The notes beneath the pieces are model-generated. The model saw nothing but the letters and a program-made list of their open reading frames with translations. It made no database searches and was not told the DNA's origin. Positions 42,820 to 50,269 of a stretch of 54,458 nucleotides of DNA are shown here, one piece after another (within the stretch, counting starts at the first letter, position 1; every line of letters starts with the position of its first letter). The stretch comes from Pseudoxanthomonas broegbernensis (GTDB lineage: Bacteria; Pseudomonadota; Gammaproteobacteria; Xanthomonadales; Xanthomonadaceae), in contig NZ_JACHGU010000010.1 in NCBI RefSeq assembly GCF_014202435.1, forward strand, positions 1 to 54,458, given 5' to 3'. The position numbers were made by a program, and so were the translations under genes.

Positions 42820-43731
42820 TCACACGTCGCCGTCCGCCGCCCAGCCCTCGCCGCTGCCGCGCTGCAGGACGGCGTCGCCATCGAGCACCTGCCCGGCGGG
42901 GATCGCCGCCTGCCCGGCCAGCCGCGCATAGATCGGCGCGAAGTCCGGCGCGGTGGCCCGCATCAACTGCTCGAAGCCGTCGATCACGAAATAGGTCTTC
43001 TGGAAGGTGTCGATGCGGTAGCGCGTGCGCATGATCCGCTCCAGGCCGAAGCCGAGCCGGTTCGGCGCGGCCGACTCCAGCGCGTGCCGCGACTCGCCGC
43101 TGGAGGACACGATGCCCGCGCCGTAGATGCGCAGCCCGCCGTGCTGGCGGATCAGCCCGAACTCCACCGTGTACCAGTACAGCCGGGTCAGGTGCTGCAG
43201 CGCTTCGGCGCCGATGCCGTGCGCCTTCACCCCGCCGCGGCCGTAGGCCTGCATGTAGTCGGCGAACACCGGGTCCATCAGCAGCGGCACGTGGCCGAAC
43301 AGGTCGTGGAACAGGTCCGGCTCGGCGATGTAGTCGATCTGCTCCGGGCGCCGGATCCACCAGGTCACCGGGAAGCGGCGGTGGGCCAGGTGCTGGAAGA
43401 AGTCCAGTTCCGGCAGCAGCCCCTCCACGCCGACCAGGGTCCAGCCGGTGGCCGCGGCCAGCGCCTCGTCGAGCTGGGCGAAGCGCGGGATCGCGCGGTC
43501 GTCCATGCCCATTGCGTCCTGCGCCTGCAGGAACTCGTCGCAGGCGCGGCCGGCCAGCCGCGCGCGCTGGCGCCGGTACAGCGTGCCCCAGGTGGCGTGG
43601 TCGGCGGGGGTGTAGTCCAGCCACGGCTGCTCGACGGTGGCGGTGGCGTAGACCGGGACGTAGCCCTTGTCGGTCTGCTGGCCCTGGGCGGGGGCGTACT
43701 CGACGCGGCGCGGGATGACGGTCTCGGCCAT
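42820..43731 (-). CDS. phhA: Phenylalanine 4-monooxygenase
   Basis: A 303-residue pterin-dependent aromatic amino acid hydroxylase, the normal length for the Xanthomonas type. The iron triad is intact: H142 and H147 in LFHDLFGHVPLL and E190 in WYTVEFGLI. Other landmarks are FFQHLAHRRFPVTWWIRRPE, and GAGIVSSSGES. It converts phenylalanine to tyrosine with tetrahydrobiopterin and O2. It is divergent from an Lrp/AsnC gene, a common arrangement for amino acid control. Confidence 0.96.
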   Translation of the reverse strand: MAETVIPRRVEYAPAQGQQTDKGYVPVYATATVEQPWLDYTPADHATWGTLYRRQRARLAGRACDEFLQAQDAMGMDDRAIPRFAQLDEALAAATGWTLVGVEGLLPELDFFQHLAHRRFPVTWWIRRPEQIDYIAEPDLFHDLFGHVPLLMDPVFADYMQAYGRGGVKAHGIGAEALQHLTRLYWYTVEFGLIRQHGGLRIYGAGIVSSSGESRHALESAAPNRLGFGLERIMRTRYRIDTFQKTYFVIDGFEQLMRATAPDFAPIYARLAGQAAIPAGQVLDGDAVLQRGSGEGWAADGDV

Positions 43732-43827
43732 GGCGGCGTGCTCCTGTGCGGATAGCCCCAGCGTAGGCCGCAATCCACGCAACGGGGTTGCAAAGTTGCC
43801 CAGAAAAGCGCTTTATCCGCAAGATCA

Positions 43828-43835
43828 TTGCGCAA
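43828..43835. promoter_or_regulatory. Candidate Lrp-type site between phhA and the Lrp gene
   Basis: A perfect TTGCGCAA palindrome lies in the 126-bp divergent region, with further TTGCA/TGCAA repeats at about 43784-43800 and 43843-43848. Such spaced motifs suit an Lrp/AsnC octamer controlling phhA and itself. Confidence 0.4.
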
Positions 43836-43857
43836 ATCCTATGTTGCAGGGCAATAC

Positions 43858-44337
43858 ATGGCCGCCATCATCGAGCTGGACCGCACTGACTTGCGCCTGC
43901 TGGCCCTGCTCCAGCACGAAGGCCGCGCCACCAATGCCGAACTGGCCACCCGGGTGAACCTCTCGCCCTCGGCCTGCCTGCGCCGCATCCAGCGCCTGGA
44001 AGCGTGCGGCGTGGTGGCCGGCTACGCTGCCCGGCTGGACCCGCAGGCCCTGGGGCTGGGCCTGCAGGCCTTCGTCCGCGTGCAACTGGACAAACACGGC
44101 ACGCCCGGCATCGAGCGCTTCGTCGAGCACGTGCAGGACTGGGACGAAGTGGTGGCCTGCCACGCCCTGACCGGCGACATGGACTACCTGCTGCACGTGT
44201 ACGTGCGCGACCTGGAGCACTTCTCCCGCTTCCTGCTGGACCGCCTGCTCAACGACGCCGGCGTGGCCGACGTCAATTCCAGCTTCGTGCTGCGCACGGT
44301 GAAGGCGTTCCAGGGGCTGCCGCTGCCGCACGCCTGA
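43858..44337 (+). CDS. Lrp/AsnC-family transcriptional regulator
   Basis: A 159-residue regulator with the AsnC N-terminal helix-turn-helix (LDRTDLRLLALLQHEGRATNAELA and VNLSPSACLRRIQRLE, in parts) and a RAM effector domain (GDMDYLLHVYVRDLEHF). The ATG at 43858 gives the standard start; an upstream TTG at 43828 falls in the candidate operator. By position it should respond to phenylalanine or another aromatic amino acid and control phhA (inference). Confidence 0.93.
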   Translation: MAAIIELDRTDLRLLALLQHEGRATNAELATRVNLSPSACLRRIQRLEACGVVAGYAARLDPQALGLGLQAFVRVQLDKHGTPGIERFVEHVQDWDEVVACHALTGDMDYLLHVYVRDLEHFSRFLLDRLLNDAGVADVNSSFVLRTVKAFQGLPLPHA

Positions 44338-44346
44338 GCGCGCGGT

Positions 44347-45381
44347 TCAGCGGTCGAGCGGGCTGCGCACCCCCGAGGCACCGCGACCCAGCACATGGGT
44401 GTAGATCTGGGTGGTGGCCACGTCCTTGTGCCCCAGCAGCTCCTGCACCGTGCGGATGTCCTGGCCGCGTTCGAGCAGATGGGTGGCGAACGAGTGGCGG
44501 AAGGTATGGCAACTGGCCGGCTTGGCCAGGCCCGCCTGGCGGCAGGCCGCCTTGACCGCGCGCTGCAGGCCCTTCTCGTCCACGTGGTGCCGGCGCACCG
44601 CGCCGCCGCGCGGATCGACGCTGCGGCGCGACGCCGGGAACAGGTACTGCCAGCCGGTCTCGCGTGCCGCGTGCGGATATTTGCGCGCCAGCGCATCGGG
44701 GAGCCGGACCTCGCCGAACCCGGCCTCCAGGTCGCGCGCATGCACCCGGCGCGCCTCGTCCACCTGCGCCAGCAGAACCTCGCGCAGCGCTTGCGGCAGT
44801 ACCGTGCGCCGATCCTTCCCGCCCTTGCCGTGGCGCACCACGATCTCTCCGCGGCCGAAGTCCACGTCCTTGATCCGCAGCCGGACGCATTCCATCAGCC
44901 GCATCCCGGTGCCATAGAGCAGGGCCGCCATCAGCCAATGCCGGCCTTCCATGCAGGCCAGCACCCGCCCGACCTCGTCCATCGTCAACACCGACGGCAA
45001 CCGCTGCGGGCGCTTGGCCCGGCGAATGTCCTCCATCCACGGCAGCTCGCGTCCCAGCACCTCCCGATACAGGAACAGCAGCGCGGCCAGCGCCTGGTTC
45101 TGGGTGGAGGCCGCCACCTGGCCGCGTACCGCCAACCCGGTCAGGAAGGCCTCGACCTCGGCCCGACCCATGGCATCCGGATGCCGCCGGCCGTTGGCCA
45201 GGATGAAGCGCCGGATCCAGCCGACATACGCATCCTCGGTACGCCGTGCCATGCCCAGCCGGCGCATCCGCGCGCGTACCCGGTCCAGCAGGCGTGGCGG
45301 CCCGGATGCCGGCGCCGGGCCAGCGGTTCCATTACCGGCATCCGCCGTTGAAGGAGACAGAAACGGCTGGTAGCGTGGCAT
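44347..45381 (-). CDS. intI: Integron integrase
   Basis: A 344-residue tyrosine recombinase with all catalytic residues: R161 in [18 protein letters not shown]189 in KGGKDR, H292 and R295 in [14 protein letters not shown]318 in LLGHKD and nucleophile Y327 in TTQIYTHVL. The integron-specific insert is present ([20 protein letters not shown], about residues 230-249), which separates it from XerC/D. The ATG at 45381 gives MPRYQPFL as N-terminus, usual for IntI. It reads away from the cassette array, with a candidate attI between. It looks functional. It ends 9 bp from the convergent Lrp gene. Confidence 0.96.
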   Translation of the reverse strand: MPRYQPFLSPSTADAGNGTAGPAPASGPPRLLDRVRARMRRLGMARRTEDAYVGWIRRFILANGRRHPDAMGRAEVEAFLTGLAVRGQVAASTQNQALAALLFLYREVLGRELPWMEDIRRAKRPQRLPSVLTMDEVGRVLACMEGRHWLMAALLYGTGMRLMECVRLRIKDVDFGRGEIVVRHGKGGKDRRTVLPQALREVLLAQVDEARRVHARDLEAGFGEVRLPDALARKYPHAARETGWQYLFPASRRSVDPRGGAVRRHHVDEKGLQRAVKAACRQAGLAKPASCHTFRHSFATHLLERGQDIRTVQELLGHKDVATTQIYTHVLGRGASGVRSPLDR

Positions 45382-45428
45382 CGGACATATCCCGCAGGAA
45401 GGCGGCGACATGATTAGGCACAGGGATT

Positions 45429-45463
45429 ACGCCCCACCATCGGGGAAAGCGCTCGTGGGGCGT
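45429..45463. promoter_or_regulatory. Inverted repeat upstream of intI
   Basis: ACGCCCCAC (45429-45437) and GTGGGGCGT (45455-45463) form a perfect 9-bp inverted repeat with a 17-nt loop, between intI and the candidate attI. It could be an operator for intI or cassette expression, or a hairpin. I see no clear SOS (LexA) box. Confidence 0.4.
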
Positions 45464-45494
45464 AGGAAGTCCCACTACTGCGATACCGGAATAT

Positions 45495-45547
45495 CCGGGT
45501 TACGCACCCGGGTTACCGGTCGGAATTTCATCGAATAGTGGTTAGGC
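45495..45547 (+). other. Candidate attI site
   Basis: Two direct repeats CCGGGTTAC (45495-45503 and 45508-45516, 13-bp period) precede a core GTTAGGC at 45541-45547, where the first cassette is joined. Direct repeats upstream of the core are the known design of attI in other integrons. The outer boundary is a guess. Confidence 0.6.
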
Positions 45548-45562
45548 CACTCTGGAGAGTCT

Positions 45563-45925
45563 GTGAAACGTCATTATTTAGCGCTTGCTTTATCAACATT
45601 TGCATCCGCAAGTGCGGCATCAGAATCTGACCTGTCCGCATACATCAATAACCCTAAAGCACTCTCAATTGTAGCCCCGTACTACCAGTGCATGAAATCA
45701 AGAATTTCTACCTACGCAAAAAAATCACCAAGCACACAAGATGCAATTGATGCGGCCAAAGCAGCTTGCAGCAATCAAAGATCCATGATGATCAGCAACA
45801 CATCGGACGAATTCATTTTAGACATGCCGAGAGACATGGCCGATAGAAATGCAAAAGAGCTTGCCGATGAAATAGATATTAAAATAAGGCCTCTCTATGT
45901 AAAAGCTGCATTAGATGCAAGATGA
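45563..45925 (+). CDS. Cassette 1: exported protein of unknown function
   Basis: A 120-residue protein starting at GTG 45563, just after GGAGAG. It has a signal peptide (KRHYLALALSTFASASA) and a charged helical mature part with two cysteines (YYQCMK, AACSNQ). Codon use is AT-rich, unlike the chromosome to the left. It is the first cassette and so closest to any integron promoter. No family recognised. Confidence 0.75.
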   Translation: MKRHYLALALSTFASASAASESDLSAYINNPKALSIVAPYYQCMKSRISTYAKKSPSTQDAIDAAKAACSNQRSMMISNTSDEFILDMPRDMADRNAKELADEIDIKIRPLYVKAALDAR

Positions 45926-45950
45926 ACCCTTTGGCAACCCCGCGACGGTG

Positions 45951-46010
45951 GCCTAACAATTCATTCAAGCCGACACCGCTTCGCGGTGCGGCTTAATTCA
46001 GGCGTTAGCA
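45951..46010 (+). repeat. attC site 1
   Basis: R'' GCCTAAC to R' GTTAGCA. The central stem carries ACCGC paired with GCGGT. The R' differs from most others because its last bases belong to cassette 2, whose own right end is TGCTAAC. Confidence 0.93.
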
Positions 46011-46029
46011 GCGCTTGCGAGGGAATTGG

Positions 46030-46626
46030 ATGCGGACAAATTACGTGCTCATTGACTATGAGAATGTGCAGCCTTCTGCACTTTCTGTCCTTGAGAAAGA
46101 ACATTTCAAGGTCATTGTCTTTGTCGGAGCTAATCAGGCCAAAGTTGCCTTTGACGTGGCGGCACAGCTTCAACGGCTAGGCCCGAGCGCCAGCTACGTC
46201 AAGATTTCAGGCAATGGGCCAAATGCTCTGGACTTCCATATTGCTTACTACATCGGCCACCTGGCCGCCACAGAACCAGACGCATACTTCCACATCATTT
46301 CAAAAGACACAGGCTTTGACCCTCTCATTACGCATCTAAAGTCCAAAAAAATCTTCGCGTGTCGTTCCAAAGACATCGGCGACATGCCTATAGTCAAAGC
46401 GGCCAACTCCAAGACTCTCCCTGAAAAGCTTGCCGTGATTGTCACCAACCTCAAGCAACGTGGTGCGGCCAAGCCCCGTACAGTCAAGACACTTTCCAGC
46501 ACCATCAGCTCACTGTTCCAGAAAGCACTCGCAGAGGATGAACTTGCCGCTATTCTTAAGCACATGGAGCAGCAAGGCTTTGTCACCGTCACTGGCACAA
46601 AAGTCGGCTATTCACTTCCGGAGTAG
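46030..46626 (+). CDS. Cassette 2: NYN/PIN-like (LabA/DUF88-type) nuclease domain protein
   Basis: A 198-residue protein with the acidic active-site pattern of NYN/PIN RNases: D9 in VLIDYENVQPS, D68 in NALDFHIAYYIG, and D93/D97 in SKDTGFDPLI. Residues about 140-198 form a small helical domain with EDELAAILKHMEQQGFVTV, similar to a winged-helix or OST-HTH-like RNA-binding segment. The ATG at 46030 has GAGGGAA upstream. It may be an RNA-cutting toxin or phage-defence protein, but no partner antitoxin is seen; unproven. Confidence 0.8.
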   Translation: MRTNYVLIDYENVQPSALSVLEKEHFKVIVFVGANQAKVAFDVAAQLQRLGPSASYVKISGNGPNALDFHIAYYIGHLAATEPDAYFHIISKDTGFDPLITHLKSKKIFACRSKDIGDMPIVKAANSKTLPEKLAVIVTNLKQRGAAKPRTVKTLSSTISSLFQKALAEDELAAILKHMEQQGFVTVTGTKVGYSLPE

Positions 46627-46629
46627 CGC

Positions 46630-46689
46630 TGCTAACAATTCATTCAAGCCGACGCCGCTTCGCGGCGCGGCTTAATTCAAGCGTTAGGC
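46630..46689 (+). repeat. attC site 2
   Basis: R'' TGCTAAC to R' GTTAGGC, 60 bp, with the standard GCCGC/GCGGC central stem. The 3' side has AATTCAAGC in place of the commoner AATTCAGGC. Confidence 0.93.
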
Positions 46690-46704
46690 ATAAGGGGGAG
46701 ATTT

Positions 46705-47049
46705 GTGGCGCCTGAATTGATCTTTGGAGCCGCCGTGGCGGCTGTCGTGGTTCTGGCCGTAATTGCGAAGCTCCTGCCAAAGCGTCAGCCACCCTCGTCC
46801 GTCTTCAAGTGTTCGCGCTGTGGCACGGCCGCCCGACACAACAATCGCACCGCGGAGGCGTGGCGCAACGGCAAAACCAAGTTTTTCTGCCAAGCCTGCC
46901 ATGCCAAGTGGTTCCAGTCTCGTCCGCCGCAGGAGCGAGAGTCATACACCCGGCACAGTACATCGGGCGGCAATTCCGGCTGCTTGGGCGTTGTAGTACT
47001 GTTTGCCTTGTTGCCGTTAGGCGGTTGGCTGCTCTGCGCTTATGCCTAA
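46705..47049 (+). CDS. Cassette 3: small membrane protein with zinc-ribbon motif
   Basis: A 114-residue protein starting at GTG 46705 after GGGGGAG. A transmembrane helix at about residues 5-24 is followed by a possible zinc ribbon (FKCSRCG and FFCQACHAKW) and a second hydrophobic helix at the C-terminus. The stop TAA comes from the attC R'' box. Function unknown. Confidence 0.7.
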   Translation: MAPELIFGAAVAAVVVLAVIAKLLPKRQPPSSVFKCSRCGTAARHNNRTAEAWRNGKTKFFCQACHAKWFQSRPPQERESYTRHSTSGGNSGCLGVVVLFALLPLGGWLLCAYA

Positions 47050-47103
47050 CAATTCATTCAAGCCGACGCCGCTTCGCGGCGCGGCTTAATTCAGGCGTTA
47101 GGC
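47044..47103 (+). repeat. attC site 3
   Basis: GCCTAAC to GTTAGGC, 60 bp, standard form of this array. Supplies the stop codon of cassette 3. Confidence 0.95.
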
Positions 47104-47119
47104 CCCGGAACCATCTCTC

Positions 47120-47386
47120 ATGCACGCTGAAATAGAAGACTGGAACAACGGGTGGTATGGGTTGCGACTCAGCTTGCGACCCTCCGAAATCGCACGTCTG
47201 ATTGAGTTGCTCCAAGATCTGCAGCAAGATCATGGGCAGCACTTTCATATCTCATCCGACTACGCGGGAGAGTCTGGTATTGGAGACATCGAGATCTCGG
47301 TTTCTGCTGAGAGCGAGCAAGACAACATGCGACTCAGCGGCCTTGCAATCGCGCCGGGCGCGGACAGGTCAGAATCCGGGACCTAA
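47120..47386 (+). CDS. Cassette 4: small acidic soluble protein
   Basis: An 88-residue acidic protein with no signal peptide or membrane segment; features WNNGWYGLRLSLRPSEIARL and a predicted helix LIELLQDLQQD. The attC R'' box supplies the TAA. No good ribosome site is visible upstream of ATG 47120. Unknown function. Confidence 0.6.
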   Translation: MHAEIEDWNNGWYGLRLSLRPSEIARLIELLQDLQQDHGQHFHISSDYAGESGIGDIEISVSAESEQDNMRLSGLAIAPGADRSESGT

Positions 47387-47440
47387 CAATTCATTCAAGC
47401 CGACGCCGCTTCGCGGCGCGGCTTAATTCAGGCGTTAGGC
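47381..47440 (+). repeat. attC site 4
   Basis: ACCTAAC to GTTAGGC, 60 bp, standard central stem. Supplies the stop codon of cassette 4. Confidence 0.94.
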
Positions 47441-47442
47441 CC

Positions 47443-48099
47443 ATGTTGACTAAGACGACAGAACCAAGGGTATGCCGTGCCTGCACCCGCATTATAGGGA
47501 GTGGCACCGTAATCTCACTGGTAAGAGATAAACACCCATATCACACGTTCTGCTCACCACTGCCAGAAGATGCTTCATACAAGCATCGCCCGTTACCACC
47601 TCCGGATCGCTCTGCAGAGCCTCTTAAAACTGATGCAGAAACAACGCCGGATGTGTCAAGCCCATCCGCATGGCAGCGTTTGATCCCCCATGCCATTGTT
47701 GGCTTGCTGCTTCTATTTGCACTTTTTCCTGACAATGAGATCGGCTACTACCGCGTCATGCGGTGGATTGTGTGTGCGGCATTCACCTATATGGCCGTAG
47801 CCGCTCACTTCCAAAAAAGAGAATCTTGGGTCTGGATTTGGGGAGTGGCTGCTGGCATCTACAATCCAATCATTCCTGTAGAGGCGTCTAGAGAAATATG
47901 GTCCGTAGTTAACTTGGCTTCCATTGGCCTGATCGCATTTGATGGCATTGGTGGAGCAAGGACGATTGGTTGCGCCACCCGTGCAACTGGGCGTTTTGCT
48001 CGCACTGCACTGCATTTCATTCTTCGCTTGGCGTTAGCGATTATCATGATCGTTGTATTGCTTCTAGCATTCAACTTCGTGATAACTCACCTGGCCTAA
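47443..48099 (+). CDS. Cassette 5: multi-pass membrane protein with N-terminal Cys/His motif
   Basis: A 218-residue protein with an N-terminal CRAC...HPYHTFC metal-binding-like motif (residues about 11-37), then about four or five hydrophobic helices (LIPHAIVGLLLLFALF, YYRVMRWIVCAAFTYMAVA, SWVWIWGVAAGIYNP, ALAIIMIVVLLLAFNFV). The central FALFPDNEIGYYRVMRW...GIYNPIIPV part resembles small DUF6804-like membrane proteins, a tentative match. The ATG lies only 2 nt after the R' box, leaving no room for a ribosome site of its own. Its stop comes from attC. Confidence 0.7.
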   Translation: MLTKTTEPRVCRACTRIIGSGTVISLVRDKHPYHTFCSPLPEDASYKHRPLPPPDRSAEPLKTDAETTPDVSSPSAWQRLIPHAIVGLLLLFALFPDNEIGYYRVMRWIVCAAFTYMAVAAHFQKRESWVWIWGVAAGIYNPIIPVEASREIWSVVNLASIGLIAFDGIGGARTIGCATRATGRFARTALHFILRLALAIIMIVVLLLAFNFVITHLA

Positions 48100-48153
48100 C
48101 AATTCATTCAAGCCGACACCGCTTCGCGGCGCGGCTTAATTCAGGTGTTAGGT
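48094..48153 (+). repeat. attC site 5
   Basis: GCCTAAC to GTTAGGT, 60 bp. The central stem has one mismatched pair (ACCGC with GCGGC), and the 3' arm reads TCAGGTGTT. Confidence 0.93.
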
Positions 48154-48156
48154 GCC

Positions 48157-48474
48157 ATGAAAGACAATCGCAAACTGGCTAGGACAACCGTCGTTCTTTT
48201 GGTTGCCGCTCTTTCTGGCTGTTCCGAAGGTACTTCTTCGCACGCTACGCAACAGGTCAAAGTCTTCAGTTCCGAGACGGAGGTGGCACATGACGGATCC
48301 GTCAATCACTCGCCTGTTGTTCCTATTGTTACTTTGGATCGTGGAGCTAAGGTCAGGGTCCTAGATGACACTTATGGCAAGGACTATTGGGCTTGCTACG
48401 TTCGCACCGCCAATGGACAAAAAGGGTGGGTGCTTTGCACGTCGCTTGACTACAAGCGGTCGGCTGGCACCTAA
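48157..48474 (+). CDS. Cassette 6: lipoprotein with SH3-like domain
   Basis: A 105-residue protein with a lipoprotein signal (VVLLVAALSGCSEG, lipobox LSGC) and a C-terminal stretch (LDRGAKVRVLDDTYG, TANGQKGWVLCTSLDY) that looks like a bacterial SH3 domain, usually a peptidoglycan or protein binder. The ATG is 3 nt from the R' box. The stop TAA is in attC. Confidence 0.7.
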   Translation: MKDNRKLARTTVVLLVAALSGCSEGTSSHATQQVKVFSSETEVAHDGSVNHSPVVPIVTLDRGAKVRVLDDTYGKDYWACYVRTANGQKGWVLCTSLDYKRSAGT

Positions 48475-48528
48475 CCATTCATTCAAGCCGAACGGGCTTC
48501 GCCCGTCGGCTTAATTCAAGCGTTAGGT
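48469..48528 (+). repeat. attC site 6
   Basis: ACCTAAC to GTTAGGT, 60 bp, with a changed central stem CGGGC/GCCCG that keeps pairing. The spacer reads CATTC instead of AATTC next to R''. Confidence 0.93.
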
Positions 48529-48925
48529 GCGCAGATTGTTCCAGCGGCTCTTTGACATTCCAATCTACTATCGCAGCCCGGAAGAGTTGCGCAGCAATAG
48601 ACGCTGGCGCTGGTTCTACTTCAATGAGACGGTCGGGTTCATTTGGCTAGAGCCAAGGCCAGATGTAATTCGCGCTGAGTACTGTTTCATTCGGCAGCGT
48701 CCAACTCGTGTACTAGTTCGCAGGGAGTTTGAGCCTCGCGGAAAGCTCTTCCAAGTGTCTTGCCGCAGCCGCACAAACACCGAGATCTTCTCCCGTCTTT
48801 CATCGGCGCTAGAGGAATTTCAAGTCAGTGGTTTCTTGGCAAAGTTCTGGATCGACCTTGGTGCATTCAATCTTGTCGGCCCGTCGATAGACTGGCAGCA
48901 TCACGTCCATGGCAAGCGCGCCTAA
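48527..48925 (+). CDS. Cassette 7: unknown soluble protein
   Basis: A 132-residue basic protein with no signal or membrane helix (FDIPIYYRSPEELRSNRRWR, FNETVGFIWLEPRPD). The likely GTG start at 48527 lies inside the R' box of the preceding attC, so translation signals must come from upstream DNA; TTG 48536 is an alternative. The stop TAA is in attC. No family recognised. Confidence 0.6.
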   Translation: MRRLFQRLFDIPIYYRSPEELRSNRRWRWFYFNETVGFIWLEPRPDVIRAEYCFIRQRPTRVLVRREFEPRGKLFQVSCRSRTNTEIFSRLSSALEEFQVSGFLAKFWIDLGAFNLVGPSIDWQHHVHGKRA

Positions 48926-48979
48926 CAATTCATTCAAGCCGAACCCGCTTCGCGGGTCGGCTTAATTCAGGCGTTAGGC
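48920..48979 (+). repeat. attC site 7
   Basis: GCCTAAC to GTTAGGC, 60 bp, central stem CCCGC/GCGGG, with compensatory changes relative to the standard form. Confidence 0.94.
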
Positions 48980-49003
48980 CGCAATGAAAATTGAGGAGGA
49001 TTC

Positions 49004-49285
49004 GTGAATAAAGAACAAGCTGAGGCAGCCACTGAAGCCTTGCTGCAACCCAGCCGCAAGGAGCAGTCGGAGTTCGCGCGCCGCGCACAGACAAAGTCGG
49101 TTTACCTCCAAAGCCGCGAGCGAAAAGTGTGGGGGCTATTCGCACTGATCGGCCTAGTCACAGGCGCTATTTTAGGCCATTTTGCATTCGGGCAAATAGG
49201 CGGCGGAGCCATCTTGGGATTCGCAGTGGGTAGCACCGTCGGCGCATTGCTGCGCGGATTCGTGCGGCGTCGGTCTGCGCCCTAA
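49004..49285 (+). CDS. Cassette 8: small membrane protein with glycine-rich helices
   Basis: A 93-residue protein starting at GTG 49004 with a strong GAGGAGG site. A charged N-terminal half (about 40 residues) precedes two glycine-rich hydrophobic helices (LFALIGLVTGAILGHFAFG, GGGAILGFAVGSTVGALLRG) of glycine-zipper type. Stop TAA from attC. Function unknown. Confidence 0.7.
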   Translation: MNKEQAEAATEALLQPSRKEQSEFARRAQTKSVYLQSRERKVWGLFALIGLVTGAILGHFAFGQIGGGAILGFAVGSTVGALLRGFVRRRSAP

Positions 49286-49339
49286 CAATTCATTCAAGCC
49301 GACGCCACTTCGTGGCGCGGCCTAATTCAGGCGTTAGGC
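49280..49339 (+). repeat. attC site 8
   Basis: CCCTAAC to GTTAGGC, 60 bp, central stem GCCAC/GTGGC. One arm base differs (CGGCCTAATTC instead of CGGCTTAATTC). Confidence 0.93.
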
Positions 49340-49367
49340 CCCACGAACAAACAAGGATGCTTCCGGC

Positions 49368-49769
49368 ATGAGCTTGTCGTTTCACATCAACTTCAATGGC
49401 CAGTGCGAGGAGGCGTTTAGCTTCTACGCTGAGAACCTCGGCGGAAAGATTGGAACCATGCTTAGGGTCAAGGACTCGCCAATTCCCGCCTCTTCTGAGT
49501 CACACGGGCAGACGATTGTTCACGCAAACATCTGCATAGATGGGGTTGAGTTGGCCGGCGCAGACGTGGAACCGGACAGGTACGAGAGCCCAAAGGGCTT
49601 TTGTGTACTGCTTGGTGTTGATTCAGAAGATAAGGTCAGGTCGCACTTCAACGCATTACAGGTGGGCGGCTCCGTTGTACTCGCACCGCAGCGCACATTC
49701 TTTTCACCATGTTATGCAATCGTAGTTGATCGCTTTGGCGTCCCGTGGAAGATCAACTGTGGGGCCTAA
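49368..49769 (+). CDS. Cassette 9: VOC-family (PhnB/glyoxalase-like) protein
   Basis: A 133-residue protein of the PhnB-like VOC group: LSFHINFNGQCEEAFSFYAENLGG at the N-terminus, VHANICIDGVELAGAD in the middle and VVDRFGVPWKINCG at the end. Such cassette-borne proteins often resemble antibiotic- or metabolite-binding VOC proteins, but the usual metal ligands are not all visible. ATG 49368 follows AAGGA by about 11 nt. Stop from attC. Confidence 0.82.
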   Translation: MSLSFHINFNGQCEEAFSFYAENLGGKIGTMLRVKDSPIPASSESHGQTIVHANICIDGVELAGADVEPDRYESPKGFCVLLGVDSEDKVRSHFNALQVGGSVVLAPQRTFFSPCYAIVVDRFGVPWKINCGA

Positions 49770-49823
49770 CAATTCATTCAAGCCGACGCCGCTTCGCGAC
49801 GCGGCTTAATTCAGGCGTTAGGT
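49764..49823 (+). repeat. attC site 9
   Basis: GCCTAAC to GTTAGGT, 60 bp, with one mismatched pair in the central stem (GCCGC with GCGAC). Confidence 0.93.
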
Positions 49824-49827
49824 GCCT

Positions 49828-50118
49828 ATGATCTGCCTTCGCGCAAACTTGATAGCTGGAGATGCTCACGATCGGTTTGCTGCCGGAACCTCAGTTGCAG
49901 CGCTCCTGTTCGTGCGTGCTGACAGTTTGGAGGCTGCGGAGTATTTTGCCGCTCAGGAGTTGTCCGGGCGCGGCTGGTCCAAGATGGAGACTGAGCGTTC
50001 AAAGGAAGTTACGGACTACTCGCAGTTCGAGCACCAAGGCGATGTAGTGGGTCAGGCCTTCAAAGATGCAACGGAGTCTGGCTTTGGGGTAGTCATCTAT
50101 CCCGAGCCAGGCACCTAA
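49828..50118 (+). CDS. Cassette 10: small unknown protein, first copy
   Basis: A 96-residue soluble protein (ICLRANLIAGDAHDRFAAGT, ELSGRGWSKMETERSKEVTD) nearly identical to the cassette 19 product, with five amino acid differences. The ATG at 49828 lies 4 nt after the R' box; GTG 49822 inside the box is also in frame. The stop TAA is in attC. Function unknown. Confidence 0.7.
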   Translation: MICLRANLIAGDAHDRFAAGTSVAALLFVRADSLEAAEYFAAQELSGRGWSKMETERSKEVTDYSQFEHQGDVVGQAFKDATESGFGVVIYPEPGT

Positions 50119-50227
50119 CAATTCATTCAAGCCGACGCCGTCCTCGGTGCCGTTGTGGGCTGCCGCATCTGGAGCGATACTCCGCTCGACAGGTCGCGGC
50201 CGGCGCGGCTTAACTCAAGCGTTAGGC
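50113..50227 (+). repeat. attC site 10, long form
   Basis: ACCTAAC to GTTAGGC, 115 bp rather than 60. The outer arms are conserved, but the central loop is replaced by about 75 bp that differ from the other sites. The 3' arm reads TTAACTCAAGC. Same unusual form as attC 19. Confidence 0.9.
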
Positions 50228-50269
50228 CTCAAATCAGACATCTACGCAACCGCACACAATAGGAAAAGC

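Noticed and set aside
46439..46675. Small frames ending in NNSFKPTPLRGAA-type sequence
   Set aside because: These tails are translations of attC in other frames, overlapping better-supported cassette genes.
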